Of a DNA stretch of 64,000 bases, positions 1 through 12,570 are shown in pieces. Source of the stretch: Larix kaempferi. Its lineage: Eukaryota > Streptophyta > Pinopsida > Pinales > Pinaceae. The DNA lies in assembly GCA_027924585.1 (NCBI GenBank), contig BSBM01000424.1, positions 310,001-374,000 on the forward strand, in the 5' to 3' direction. The notes beneath the pieces were generated by a model that did not search any database, had not been told where the DNA came from, and saw only the letters and a list, made by a program, of their open reading frames with translations. The position numbers and the translations under genes were made by a program. The stretch's first letter is position 1; the number at the start of each line of letters is the position of its first letter.

Positions 1-900
1 GTAGGGAAAATAGACAAGGCAAGTCTGGATGATGTAGAAGTGGCAAGATTGAAAAAGCAGAATTCCAACCTCAAGACCATGCAGGATAATGCCGAAAGGG
101 ACAAAGAGGCTGTAGAGAAAGACAAGAAAGCTTGGGAAACCAAGTACCAAGCGATGCAGGGTGATTATGACAAGCCGAAGCAGCAAGTTATAGGGCAAAG
201 TGCATTGTAGGAGGAAAAGAAGATCATCTGGGATGATGTTATTGTATAGGCAGAGGAGCTGAGGCCATATTTGGACTTCATGGTAGATAAGGAAGTTGTA
301 ATCAAACTGGCAAGGTCAGTTGTCACAGTGGCAAATGAGAAGTTAAACAAGAAGCCTAAGGATTATGCACAAAATACAATAGAGTTCTTAAATGGTCTGT
401 CTGAAGAGCAGGCTCAAGCAGCCAATATAAAGGACAGAGTGGCCACAATCATCAGCGCTAAGAAGGTAATACTCAAGCACCAGCAAGTGAGCACTATCCA
501 AGTAGGGATAGATGTCCTGGCTAACCAAGTGAAGTTGTTCAGGGAGGCATTTCATCCATTATTTAAGAAAGGTCTTCCTATGTTTTGGGAAGAATATGGA
601 GCCAGGAGGACAAAGGAGGGATATCATGGCGAGCTATGGGAGTGCAGGTTAGACTAGGAGTACTTTGCAGATATGGAGCAGCCTCTGGTAGGAAAGATGG
701 TGGTGGAAAAACTAACGAAGGATTTCAAGTTGGTCTCTACATTTAAAGAAGCTCTTACACTCCTCGTAGGCTATTCATACAAAGAGCATATCGAAATGAG
801 GGTGTGGCTTAAAGAGCTTGCCGCCTTGGATTTACCAGCAATCGAGCAATGGAAACTCATCGAAAAGTATGGGAAGGAAAAACTGAAGCTGAGTGCATGA
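1..900 (+). pseudogene. 3' part of a broken coiled-coil ORF, open at the left edge
   Basis: Frame 1 reads from the window edge to a TGA at 898-900 and is interrupted only by three TAG codons (208, 247, 655). Residues 10-60 are rich in Lys, Glu, Asp, Gln and Asn in a heptad-like pattern that suggests a coiled coil. The rest is mixed alpha-helical, including a Lys- and Glu-rich tail. I do not recognise the family. Style and decay resemble the coiled-coil half of the broken ORF at 20813-24018, so a retroelement-associated protein is a reasonable guess, but no catalytic motif is visible. The start lies outside the window. All three stops are TAG, one base from CAG. Confidence 0.55.
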
Positions 901-2251
901 AGCGTCAAAGATAGTGGAAGAGGCTGAATGGAGGAGCAGTTACCAGAACATTTTGTCTTTTTGCTAGAGTCTCTTGTCCTATGGTAACTAATTTTGTCAA
1001 TGTAACTAATTTTGATGCCCTGTTTTGAGATACGTCTCGGGGGTAAATTGCACTATAAATGTAACCTCTACGGAGGAGGAAGGGTTCGACTTTCATTTTT
1101 TGAAGCCTATGTGCTTGGATTGTAGCTTTGTAAACTTTCTTGGAAGTGTTAATGAAAAGTGTTTTTTTGAGTTTCTGAGATTCATCACAGTGTTCATATT
1201 CAGTTTGTGTTTCCTATTTGTGTCATTTTCATATGTTTAAATTTTGCTAATGCTTTCTAGAGAAAACCATGACCTGTCTTGAGCCTGCTAAGGGCTGTTG
1301 TGACATGTCTTAAGCCTGCTAGGACTGCTGTGACTGGATGAAAGTGCCTTGAGGACTGTTAAGGGTCCCAATCCTGTGTATGAAGGTACCATGACCTACT
1401 GTGGGTTACTAAGGGTGTCGTGAGGGTGTGTAAATGTGTTGGCAGCCTAATTGTGTACTGCTTGACTAGGCCGTGATCTGTTAGTATGGATGGCAGTCTA
1501 TGTGAGGTCTAGTACATAGGTTGCTACCCTTTATTGGACTAGTTGTGCAACTAATGAAACCCCTGAGTTATGCCTCTCACCCATGTGCTTCCTACCAAGC
1601 TGGGAGCAAAGTTCACAGAGGTCAGAAATAATGGAACCTACTCCTGGTTGAGGCTTGATGGAAAAACACAAGTAACCATTGAAACAAAAATGACAGTGGT
1701 GCATGGTTCCTTTACGCATTCACACAGTTCTTATCTCCACTCAACATGATGAGACAGTGACTAATGAACAAGCTTTATCTAAAGGAAGTGAGAGGGTTCA
1801 ATTTTTATACAAGGGGGATATGCTTTGGATAGTAAACTATAATGACCCCCATCATATCCTGCTGATTTTTTTGGTTTATTTGCTTATGTAATTTGGTTAA
1901 GGGATTTCATAAAAACACTTGTCAAAAATACCACTAAGTTGTGCCAAATAGTCTTAGTTGGTTTTTGTATTCAATGTACTGTTGATACATTGATGCAGGA
2001 GCATAGGCTCAAGAGGACAAAGTCATTCATGACTTCACAAGGTCAAGGGAACTCTTAAGAGACCTAGGGTCTCGTACATTTGTAATAGTCAGGATAAGGA
2101 ATCTAGATCCTTTTCCACATGTAATAGTCAGGATTGAGTTAGTTGTGAGTCATAGGGATAGAAGAGATCAATAAGGACTGTACTCCTTTGTTATAGGATC
2201 TACAAACATAATCCTCTTGTATTTAAATCAGTTCGAGTTATTTTCTTAGCA
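901..2251. other. No gene seen; transposon-like non-coding sequence
   Basis: Downstream of the broken ORF there is no supported coding sequence on either strand. An imperfect duplication of a phrase around 'gcctgctaagg' lies at about 1270-1335. The stretch may be the 3' UTR or LTR of the element that carried the 1-900 ORF, but I could not place an LTR boundary. Confidence 0.4.
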
Positions 2252-2367
2252 GCTTAGTTAGCTTATAGAGCTTGTTGGCTCGCAGAAGCTTAGGTTAGCT
2301 CACAGAGATTAGGATAGATCATAGAGGTTTGAGGATAGCTCAAAGAAGCTTTGATTAGCTCATAGAT
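2252..2367 (+). repeat. ~20-bp imperfect tandem repeat, five units
   Basis: Five consecutive degenerate units (about 2252, 2288, 2308, 2327 and 2348) share the theme 'ttaggtagctcatagag'. The first and second are separated by 16 bases of spacer. Purine-rich leader-like sequence follows. No coding role is apparent. Confidence 0.6.
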
Positions 2368-5300
2368 ATTGAGAGGGAGAGAAATTCCACATAGCATGAA
2401 TGGAGGAATGAGAGGTGTGTGCACATAAGAGTGAGTGAGAAGTGAACAAGTAGAATTCTCTGTGTGTATTTGAATTTCCGGTGAATTGAATAAAGAACAG
2501 AGGATTAGACTCTGCGTGTGGTTTTGATGGATTAGAAGTATGAATTCATCCCGCTTTCACTCTATATAACCCTGTGTATAAAATCTATGGCTTTGGATTG
2601 CCATAGTTTTCAAATTGCAGAGAAGAATTGATCTTGTCAGTGATCAATTAAGTGAAGCTTTGTAGAGGGTTAAACCTTAACCAGTCACTCAAATAAAACA
2701 AGATCGTAGAGTGGGGATCGATCGTGGGGAAAAGATCGACGGTTTATAGTGATATCACCGAGAGAAGTTGCAAGCTTTGAAAATTTTTTCATGTGTGCAA
2801 TATTCTATGGAATGCTCTTAAAAAATTTTGGAATCCACCGTTGATTTGGTGGGGACACTAATCGAACGATCAGAAAGCCATTTCATCGCGAAATTGATAG
2901 ATCAACGATCGAGATCGAGATCGACTGCGGGGAAGAAGCGTTGTGCAGAAACTCTATTCCCACCTTCCGGAAAGAATTCCGCTGCGGAAGAAAGTTAGAT
3001 AGTGCGGAAAGAGTTTGTTTCGGATATCAAGGGTTTCAGATCTTGATTTTCGTAGCGCTAACAGTTAACAGTAAATGCAATAGAGATTGATTTGCATAAA
3101 TAATAAGGAAAATAAACCCTAAATATCATATTCATATAACTTTGAGTTTACAATGACTGTAACAACAGTTCTAAGGTGGACAAACAAATCTGAAATTACT
3201 TTAACTCTAACCTGTAGCCTTCTTTGGTGTCTTTATTTTTCTTTGGTGTCTGCAGCCAGCTCCTCAAAACAACCCAAATCGTCTTCTTCTCAGACTCCCT
3301 TATTATGCTTCATCGCCCTCCTTCACTACCCAGAAACATTATGCACAGTCGTAACAAGAAGGAAGACTACAATGAGAGTACCCAACAACGTTGTAGGTGT
3401 CAATATGGATTGCAGCTCCCTTTTTGGCTGTAACAACCCTTGATATTGTCCCAGATGAAGCGTGGGGATCACTGTAGATGTGGAACTGTAAGGATATGCA
3501 CCCAACAGAAAGTAAATCATCCTCACAAACAAGACTGTGTCCTCTCCAGATGATGTCACGGCTCACGCAGTCCAAAATCAGCCAACTAATCAAGAATACG
3601 GCCTCCACAAGATGAAATTGGCCCCTTTGTTACTCCTTTTTTTTCAAAAACATAAAAACCAAAAAAGACGAAAAAAAGAATATGCATGAATCTATAACAT
3701 CTTATATCTAGATGGGCCTAAAAATTTGTTGTATGTATAACCACGGCATGAGCCTATAATCCTAGGTATAATATAGTATTGTTACTTGTTAGACTCATAG
3801 GAAGACCCCCTTGGGCTAAACCTTATTATAGAATATGCTATGGGGATGGAGCTAGGGAGTGCTAGTTTCTTATAATATTCTTATTTTACTTATTGCATAA
3901 TCGTTTCTAGATTTTAGTCTATTGCTTGTCAAGGATATTTATAACTTACATCGTAGGGAGGCTCTATGGGTTAAATATAAATATGTTTCTAATGTGGAGA
4001 TATCCCAACCTTTAGACTAACTAATATATGTTGTATGTTGTTAGTATGATAGGAGATCAAGATGTTAAAATTGTCGCCACCATTTTAACTTATCAATGTA
4101 TTTTTAGGAGGAGTTAGAATTGGCTTCGATCACCTCGTTTAATGGCTTGCAAGGTATGGGAAACTTCATTTCCTTTAGAGTTCAAGAAATCTCACTTGGG
4201 AGTGAGTAAATTACTCAAAGGGGCATTGCAATGGCCATAACATTATTAGATATCACTTGGTTCAATAATTTCATATGCCACCTGTCATTGACTCTCTAAC
4301 GACCTAAATAGAAATTCCCATGCAGGCATCTATAAAAACTACTACACTTCCACCACTAAAATGGTTCATTGAACAATGCAAATACATAAATGAGGTGGAG
4401 GCTATACATTGGCATTGCATGATATGTGGTAGATGTAAGGTAGGCATCATTGAAAATCGACTGGAGGGATATCTTAGCAAGTAATCAGATTTTCATTAGG
4501 AGAATAGTTTCAATGGTATAATACTGGTCTAAAACATCTAGGTTAATGGTTCAAATTCCTTTTATCTTTATAAGAATTTCTTATGGTTGGAAGAGGTAAT
4601 GATAAAAATTCTTAATATTTAAAAGGATTGTATAGGTTCTTGTAGGTTTTCTCCAAGTAGGACCTTAACCAATGTATTGAATTGTCAAACTTATGGAGAG
4701 CATATAGAGAAAATGTAGCACCATATATCTCTTCTCATTATTCTAATATCCCTAGTTACCTAATTTATATGTCAATTAAGAAAGTAGATTTGTAAGGCAT
4801 ACCACCATAGAAATTTTAGCTCATATTATTTCCATAAGAAGAGAGATCATAATGAGTCATAACTATTTGAATGCATATGATAGATCTCTTTGTAAGGCTA
4901 CAAGAAACAATACTGAGTCATATCATGCCAGTAGTTAGAATTAATAGCATAAAGAGGAAATATCTTGTGTAGAATCATAAGAGAGTCTATGGAAATAGAC
5001 TAATTTAGTACAATTATTTTATCCTTATGGTATCCTTACTTATTGGCATGGGACCTTGAATGATATGTAAGTAATTTGATCAAATAACTGGTAAATCCAC
5101 CTAGGTATAAATGCAGTAGATACCGACTAGAAATAATACTATGTTTGGATGTAACCTCAACATCTAACCTCAAATGAAAATGACATGATCCCTTATGTGG
5201 TAAGCTAAAATTGATTACTAGTCGTGCACTTGAATCCATTCAAATTAACAAACTCATTGTCCCCATCCTTCTAGTACAAATAAACCTCACAATCAATGCC

Positions 5301-5509
5301 TTAGAAGCCATGCTTATTACATTATTTAACTTCATGTCATCCACCACAATAGGTTAATATACATGGTCGATTTCATGGTATACCCTCTCAACCTCCTTAT
5401 TTGTATCAAGTCATTTTCCTTGTGAAATCCATTCATCAAAGGATTGTAAGTATGAATACTTGCTTCACAACCATTTTCCTTCATATGGCGCTCCATTAGT
5501 GCAAGAATA
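2368..5509. other. Non-coding stretch; no gene recognised
   Basis: 2368-3137 looks like the leader or LTR of a retroelement: a TATA-like 'tctatataac' near 2562 and a C/G-rich stretch with several 'gatcga' words near 2710-2930. 3138-3640 has overlapping short ORFs on both strands (up to 96 codons) that I cannot assign. 3640-5509 is AT-rich with no supported coding sequence. Confidence 0.4.
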
Positions 5510-6235
5510 TAAATTTTAGGCCTAAAGGTCTAACAATGATGTCTCCAACCACCAAAGCTAACCTCTTGAGGGGATATTTGTCCTTATAGTCAGAATATGG
5601 GAATTGTTAAGAAGTTTCTGAGCATTAGGTATGGGTCTTGGGGTTCTAGACATGGTTAAGGAATGGAAACTGGGCCTTAGGACCTAAAGAAAGCTTCTAG
5701 GTATCTATAGCCAAGAATGATATGTTGAAATACCACAATAGACCTTTCCACGGTATCTTTGGCCTATGAGTGGGTTTTTTGTGGCACAGTGATAATTTTA
5801 AGACTAATTATAGGTTCGAACACCTTAGATATGGTTGGGGAGAAAAGAGTGAGACTTAGGTCCTAAAGGAAATTCCAACCATCTTTGGATAAGAACAATT
5901 CCTACAATCACCAAACATGACCTCCCAATAGCATATTATTCATATAAGTGGGGATATTAGTGCCATTATAATTTTTTGAGAACCTGGTATAGATATTGGG
6001 TTCCCTAGACATGCTTGAGGGAGAAAAATTGGGCCTTAATCCCTGAAAAACCTTTTGAGAATCCATGCCCAAGAAAAACAACGTACTTGAACAAACACAC
6101 ATGGATTCTTGAGAGTATCTTTAGTGTTTGAGTAGGGATGTCTATGTCATTATATTGTTTTGAATAGTAGTTAGGGGTCTTGAGGCTCTATACATAATTA
6201 AGGAAGGAAGTCGAAACTCCAAAGGTCTCAGCTTC
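5510..6235 (+). repeat. Decayed ~180-bp tandem repeat, about four units
   Basis: The phrase 'gacatggttaaggaatgg' and its variants recur at 5648, 5828, 6008 and about 6191, which gives spacings of 180, 180 and about 183 bases. Each is followed by a version of 'gggccttaggacctaaag'. Flanking parts of the units also align (for example 'caccaaacatgacc' with 'caccaaagctaacc'). Units are strongly diverged. The period is in the size range of nucleosome-length satellites, but the array is short and may be part of a retroelement. Confidence 0.65.
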
Positions 6236-6353
6236 GCAGAATCTCACGGCCTCCAACTTCCGCGATCCACAATCCGCTATGGAATACAACGTTCCAACCC
6301 AACCATGGGTCTCTACCCAACCTGTATTGTTTCAATGTCACTCAGAGACCACC
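6236..6353 (-). mobile_element. Left piece of an older LTR related to the LARD's LTR
   Basis: From about 6236, and clearly from 6270, the sequence aligns with the interior of the young LTR around 6735-6820 (shared landmarks 'aacgttcca' and 'cccaaccat'). The alignment stops at the insertion point 6353 and resumes at 15434. The orientation matches the young element. Confidence 0.7.
6349..6353. repeat. Target-site duplication CCACC, left copy
   Basis: CCACC lies directly before the left LTR and is repeated at 15434-15438 directly after the right LTR. A perfect 5-bp duplication is the expected integrase signature. Confidence 0.9.
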
Positions 6354-7993
6354 TGTAACGTCCCCTCCCGTCATCAAATGCAGGGAAGGAAACGTTAACA
6401 ACACACTGGGGCTTTTGGCAGACTTAGCCCCAATATTACATTACTCATAAATTCATAACAATTAAAAACTTCTATATGCAGATTCATCTCAATATAAACA
6501 CAACGGAATAAACATACTAATAAGCACACAACCAGTAATGCCTAACAGATATATATATATATATATCACAGCGGAGGATGATTCAACATATAGAGACTCA
6601 ATCTCGTTCCAATACCATGCATGGATTCCAAATTAAGATAATGCATTCATTTCATTAAACATGGACAATTTAACATATTGCAGAACACAAAATGCAAATA
6701 ATTTATAATACATAGAACACTTATCTTGAAGATGAAGCGGTCCAAACAACTGGCTATGTGAGAGCAACGTTCCACCCAACCATAGATCTCTGTCCAGCCT
6801 ATATTCTTTCAGCTGAGAGATCACCCCCGAGCTGGGCTGTGTATCCACTAAGGAGGAACTAGCTGGGCTCACTCACAGCTATGGTTTCGGTCATCAACTA
6901 TGCTAAGCCAACACACCGTTGGGTTTATCAAGCATACAAATGACAAATGAGGAGGATGCTAAGCCAGTGAGCTCAACCACAAAGCTACAGGCATCTCAAA
7001 TGAACTCAGCAGTCATGGCACCCACAATACCTACCGCACCCCAACACAAGGAAGGTCCCCTTCTCTGCTGCACAGTCCCTCAGGCGTCCCTTCCCTCCAG
7101 TGCTCTTCAGGGTGGGCATAGAAAGGTCCAGCTGCTAATTCCTTGAGATTCTAGCCTTCACTGGGTTTACCAAGCAAACCAAACCTCTGCTCAGTCATTC
7201 ACACTTGGATTTCTCACAGTTCTGTTATCCAATAACTCAATCCCGTCACTTCATTTCTGGGCTGTAAAAACTGGGTTTTCCAATGGATTTCGGGATAGCT
7301 AATGCTCCCAAATTCGCCCCAAGGTTCCCACCAATGGATCCCCCATTGGATTTCACTGTCCAATACCAAATCTGGGCGTTTTTGGCTCTTCAAAACGTGG
7401 GTTCTCTCAAAGTCGCGATTTCTGGTTTTGCTCTCTGCTGGCAATTCGTTTTTGGATGGAAAATGGTGCTGGTTTGTTTCCCAATGGAATGGGGATGAGG
7501 AAGAAGCAACATCCATGAGGTAGAGTGGCTTGTGGTACAAGAAAACAGAGCCCATACTCTGCCATACGAATTTCTGGGCTGCCCATGCTCCATTGAAGCC
7601 ATGGACTGACTTCCTCAACCACTTTCTTACAATAGCATTAAATGTCAGCAAGGAAGTCAAACGGGTTCACAAGGTGACATATGGCAGCCTATGGTTCAAT
7701 CCCATAGCCCCCTCACCACTCCCTAGTGGATACACATGGCCCCTTCTCATTCGTTGCCTCCATAGCCAGTCTTGGAATTTTTATTGCATGATGTTTATTT
7801 ACATCCTTTTACAATTTCCATGGCTTAAGAGCACATGGGCATCGAATATCAATGCTTGCCTTTTTAAATCAAATTCGGGCTTTCACTAGCGGGGCCTTGG
7901 CCTTGAGCTCCACGCTAGGAAAACATACATCACATGTACACATTATTTACATGAAAGCCAATATTTCGTAAGGGTCAAAATTGGGGTATTACA
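6354..7993 (-). repeat. LARD 3' LTR (left end), 1640 bp
   Basis: On the minus strand it begins TGTAATACCCC and ends CGTTACA. It matches 13794-15433 at a constant offset of 7440 bases. It holds a short TA microsatellite (about 6547-6567). Its ORFs, up to 148 codons, resemble no known protein and are simply duplicated in the other LTR. Confidence 0.93.
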
Positions 7994-8007
7994 ATCCCCT
8001 CCCCCTT
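7994..8007 (-). promoter_or_regulatory. Polypurine tract of the LARD
   Basis: Read on the minus strand, AAGGGGGAGGGGAT runs directly into the TGTAATACC start of the 3' LTR. This is the expected primer for plus-strand DNA synthesis and fixes the orientation of the element. Confidence 0.88.
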
Positions 8008-8480
8008 AGAATAACACCGTCCTCGGTGTTCCAAGACTTAGGCATACATATACAATTTACACATGTCCCAAAACTTCAAAAACTTTGCAGATCTGCCCTG
8101 CATTCTGTTCTTTACTTTGAACTTTTAGGACCAAGTCCTTTGATTTTCATGAGCTGCTCCTGCTGATTCGGATCTTCCAGCTCATCCATAAGTCTGAAAA
8201 ATTTTATGGCTGCTAGGACTCACACAGTTCCACTAGCCCCATCTTTCATTACTGCTCATGCTGAGCTCTTTAGGGTGGTTACATGTCCACACGCATCCTT
8301 GAGATGCTTTCATAGTCATTGCTTCCAGCAATACCTACACTCAAACATTGAATTAATTCACATGTTTAGTTTATTTTCATAGGAAATCATAGCCAAATCA
8401 AATACACATGTATATTCATAAGCAAGAAATTACAAGATAATCAAATACTTATCTGCACTCGATGTCTTCACTTTATTCCA

Positions 8481-8970
8481 TAGGGTCCTTCTTTGCTTTA
8501 TAAGCCTTGGAAACACCTATGGATTTGGATGTTTAGCCAGCGCGCAGGCTGCCCCTCAACATCAAATAACCTTGCATGTTTGGCCAGCACGCAGGCTGCT
8601 CCAAATCACCAATAATCTTGCATGTTTGGCCAGCACGCAGGCTGCTCCAAATCATAAATAATCTTGCCCAACCAGCCACTCTTTGGATTTACCAAGCAAA
8701 TTTTAGTTCTTTCAGGGTCCTTGCTTCCTGCATGACCAAGGTTTCCAACAAAGAAACAATAGTGCATCAGCTTAACTGTTACAAGACTTATACTTGTAAT
8801 CTTCATTATTCCAAACAAGAAATAAATGAAATTGAATACTTATCTGTATTGTGCATTTCTTCTCTGGTCCACAGGGTCCTGCTTTTACTTTATAAGCCTT
8901 GGGATCCTCCTGCAGACTAGGATGTTTGGCCAGCACGCAGGCTGCTCCAAATCATCAAATAATTAATGCC
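8481..8970 (+). repeat. 46-47-bp tandem repeat inside a ~390-bp duplication (LARD interior)
   Basis: The phrase 'gccagcacgcaggctgctcc' occurs at 8529 (variant), 8576 and 8622 with spacings of 47 and 46 bases, and again at 8922. The fourth copy has a preceding block, 'agggtcct...ctttataagcctt', that also precedes the first copy, so a larger segment of about 390 bp was duplicated. Confidence 0.75.
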
Positions 8971-11900
8971 CTACCAGTACACCTTCACGCAGACTGGGTT
9001 TACCAAGCATTTGGTGGTGGCCAACCAGTCCCATACCTGGTTGGCCCTCTCCATTGCCGAGCCAGCACATACGTCTGGGTCATCGGCCAATGGAAGGTAA
9101 CTGCGCCACCGACCATTACAGGTCAAGGCTCCACTACCCTTTGCCTTAGGCTTGCATCAGCCTTTCACATGTATCACAATCCCTCAATGCGCATAACAAT
9201 TCTTCACCCACACAAGGGTGGCACTTCTTCTCTTGTGTAAGCCGGTGGTTCCATTAAGGAATTCTTTAGGTGACTTTCTTAACTGCAGGCTATCATGGCC
9301 CCATGATACCCACTCACCCTACACAAGGGTTACCACTGCTCATACAGTCCTCTTGAGTATTCTTTTCTTTACTTTTCCCTTTAATGTGCAGCGCTGAATT
9401 TCATATGTATAATCTGTCAACACAAAATGGATAGCAAGCTCATTAGTATTGCTGCTCTAGAACGGTAAACATATGTCATAACATTCACTATCCAACCTTG
9501 AAACACCAGGAACGCGTCCATTCCCTTAAGGCGTAGTCAATATTGGCATCCCTAACATAACTCAGCACCAGAAAGGCGTGCACTCCTTACTGATGTGAAC
9601 TATGAAGGTCCTAATCATACTTCAAGCAGTCTGCTATAATGGAAATAAAATCTAAACATGCTCTGCATATTAACTCTAATAATTAGACATGCATGTATGT
9701 ATACATATATATATCAATCAGGGTTTATGAAACACTTATCCATTTGCAGATGTTATTTCTCTTCTTTAATGAGGAATGGGGGCTCCTTCTCTGAGTTGAC
9801 AGTCCCTCGGTTTGCCATCCCAATTCCTTTTGATGTTACATGCCTCTCACATGTCTTACTGACATAATCTTCACCATCTCACTCATATTGTTTACCAATC
9901 ATGTAGTGCAGATGAGACATTAATAATGTCTTATGGCGTTTCACCTGAAACCCATTTTCAAATCATGGAATCCCTTCCCATGAAGTTTGGCTTCTGCAGG
10001 ACCTCTCTCTCTTGGTCTTACTGCAATGTGTCTCCCTGGCACACTTATTAAACAACCAAACAGTCAGCAACATTTAACAATACCATTCAAATCTGATTGT
10101 TTCATAACCAATCCATGGCACTAATAATTAAATTCAGTATGAATTTGCAACTCTGTCTACTACAGAAATTAGTTTTCTTATCCATGAGGCTATCCTCATA
10201 TTGCTTGGCTCTTGTAAGTGGCACCACTCTGCCCGCTATGGTCTTATGCCCGCTGCCATACATGAGCATCCACTTACAGCATGTCCTCCTGACACATTTC
10301 CATACAAGCCAAACAATCATTAGCAATTATTAGCAAAATTTCAAATCTGAAACACTTACAAATCTGAGATTTACAACTGTTCTTACTAACAGAACTTAGA
10401 GCTCTCAACCATGAGATTTCTTCTCATAAGCTCTAGATCAAATTTTCAAATCTGTTTCTCACATAAATTTGATTTGCAATTGTGATATTATTCTCATAGC
10501 CATATCATTCATACAACTCTGTCCTACCACAGAGCATTCTAGCAGCCCATGAAATGATCCTAGAATTATCATCAATTCATCATTTCATTCATTATTTATT
10601 TTGCAATAACATATGCATCATCCCTATGCATTCATACAATGCATCACAAGATTTATAAAGTCTCTTAATGCACATCTACTCAATGCTACCTTGCATTGTT
10701 TCATGAGTACTATGCATTCAAGCATATTATGATTGAAACATGACTATCTCATATAACTTGCATTACCAAAATCAAGACCACCAGTCCTCACTTGCTTTGG
10801 TTATTAAGCACATAACCAACATACACATGGCATGATATAAATTCATATGAATGCATTGAGATTTCTAAACAGTCATAGGGTGTAAGGATCATTTCCCTCA
10901 CTTACCCACACCTCACCAAGCTTGGTAGGTTAACAGTCCCAATCGGTATTCAATATCACATGCAAACTAACTCAACATAGCTCAAACATGGTTGAAGAGA
11001 TCTTACCAAATCCTCTTTCAACATTCATGCAATTTGGCACCAATAATCATTACCTGCATGGTTACCATTAACATCGCCTGATGTTACCTGATCAGTTGGC
11101 CTCTTACCAAGGCTGCTCAGTCCTTTTTCCAACTTTATGATCATAGATTTGTTGCGCCATCCTTTCTGCATAAGGTTGTTGGCTTCATGCAACAACATCC
11201 TCAACACATTTAGCCATGCTCTTTGCTATCTTTGGTCCTACAACCAATACCAACATCAATAGTGATTATCAACCTCAATATTCTCCATTAGTGGTTCATT
11301 GCATATGCAGATTTCATTATTCTACCAATATGCAATATCCCATTTATGCACAAGCATTTCCATATGCACTATGCAATGTTTGTCAAGATGCCATCTAGTG
11401 CATATACATCTATGTAATCCCTTACATTTTAACATTTTTATGCCATATGACAATTTCATAATTATAAGTATGATAACAAACAGGGGTTTAAGGAATTCTT
11501 CCCTTTTCGATCCCTCCTCGTAACATGGAATTCCTCTTTCACATCGTAGCTAGTTCAATTTCATGGCATGCTACTTCCAGGCATGCAATTCTAGAATTTG
11601 CCCATATTGACAATAATTTTGCCAAAACAACCACTGGCACTTTTCTGCACTAAATATATATGATATATGTAGACCTCATTCAAACTCTGGTCATGCATCA
11701 TTGTTCCCTGCTGGACAAGCTTTCCAATGCCTGTCCCCGTGCTCCATTCCGACATCGGGTGTGGAAACAGCGTTGTTTCAAAAATGACAACTCTTACCAA
11801 TAATTCTGCACATTTTACACAGTTGCATTTTGGTCCAGAATGCCAACTTCAGCCACCTGTGGAAGAAAATCTATGAAGAATCGCAAAAACTTTTATATCG

Positions 11901-12031
11901 GGCAAAGTTAGTCCATATAACAAGGAACACTCGGCACTTCGCGGATCTCAATTTCGATGCACCATTCATCTTTTATAAAATTCTGGGTTTAACTACTTCT
12001 TACTTTTCACATTTTTAACTCCCTTTGCATC
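8971..12031. other. LARD interior, non-coding
   Basis: About 3 kb of AT-rich sequence with no ORF above 80 codons and no recognisable protein. It contains many loose 'catttc', 'cataac' and 'atgcat' words and a short 'tatacatatatatatc' run near 9698. Confidence 0.6.
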
Positions 12032-12570
12032 CTGTGCTCCACTTGTGCGCCACCTGCGCGCAATCCGCGCACTATCCGCGCGCAACCTGCACGCCATCTG
12101 CGCGCAATACGCGCGCAACCTGTACGCCATCTGCGTGCAATCCGCGCACAACCTGTACGCCATCTGCACGCAATCCGCGCGCAATCTGTGCATGACCTGC
12201 GCCCAATCCGCGCACTATCCACGCGCAACCTACGCGCAATCTGTGCGCAATCTACGCGCCATCTGTGCGCGATCCGCGTGCAATCCGCACGCAACCTGCG
12301 CACAATCCGCGCGCAATCTGTGCGGGATCCGCGCGCAACCCGCACGCAATCCGTGCGCAATCTCGGCGCGACCCGCGCGCAATCCGCATGCAACCTGCGC
12401 GCAATCCGCACGCATTCTGTGCGCGATCCGCGCGCAATCTGTGCGCGATCCGCGCGCAATCTGTGCGCGATCCGTACGCAATCCACGCGCAACTCGCACG
12501 CAATCTGTACGTGACCCGCGCGCAATCTGTGCGCGATCCGCGTGCAACCCGCACGCAATCTGCGCGCAAT
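12032..12570 (+). repeat. GC-rich minisatellite: 49 units of 11 bp
   Basis: The consensus is CYGYGCGCRAY; typical units are ccgcgcgcaat and ctgtgcgcgat. I parsed all 539 bases into exactly 49 units with no insertion or deletion, only substitutions. Because 11 is not a multiple of 3, stop-free frames arise on both strands and give Arg/Ala/Cys/Ile-rich repeats of 11 residues; these ORFs (up to 273 codons) are by-products. CpG-rich sequence in an AT-rich neighbourhood makes this the most compositionally extreme segment of the window. It lies about 1.2 kb inside the LARD from its primer binding site. Confidence 0.95.

Noticed and set aside
3153-3608. Overlapping ORFs of 69-96 codons on both strands
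   Set aside because: No family resemblance, and no frame is clearly better than the others.
7214-7660. 148-codon minus-strand ORF in the LTR, repeated at 14654-15100
   Set aside because: It is duplicated only because the LTR is. There are competing ORFs of similar size in other frames and no known domain.
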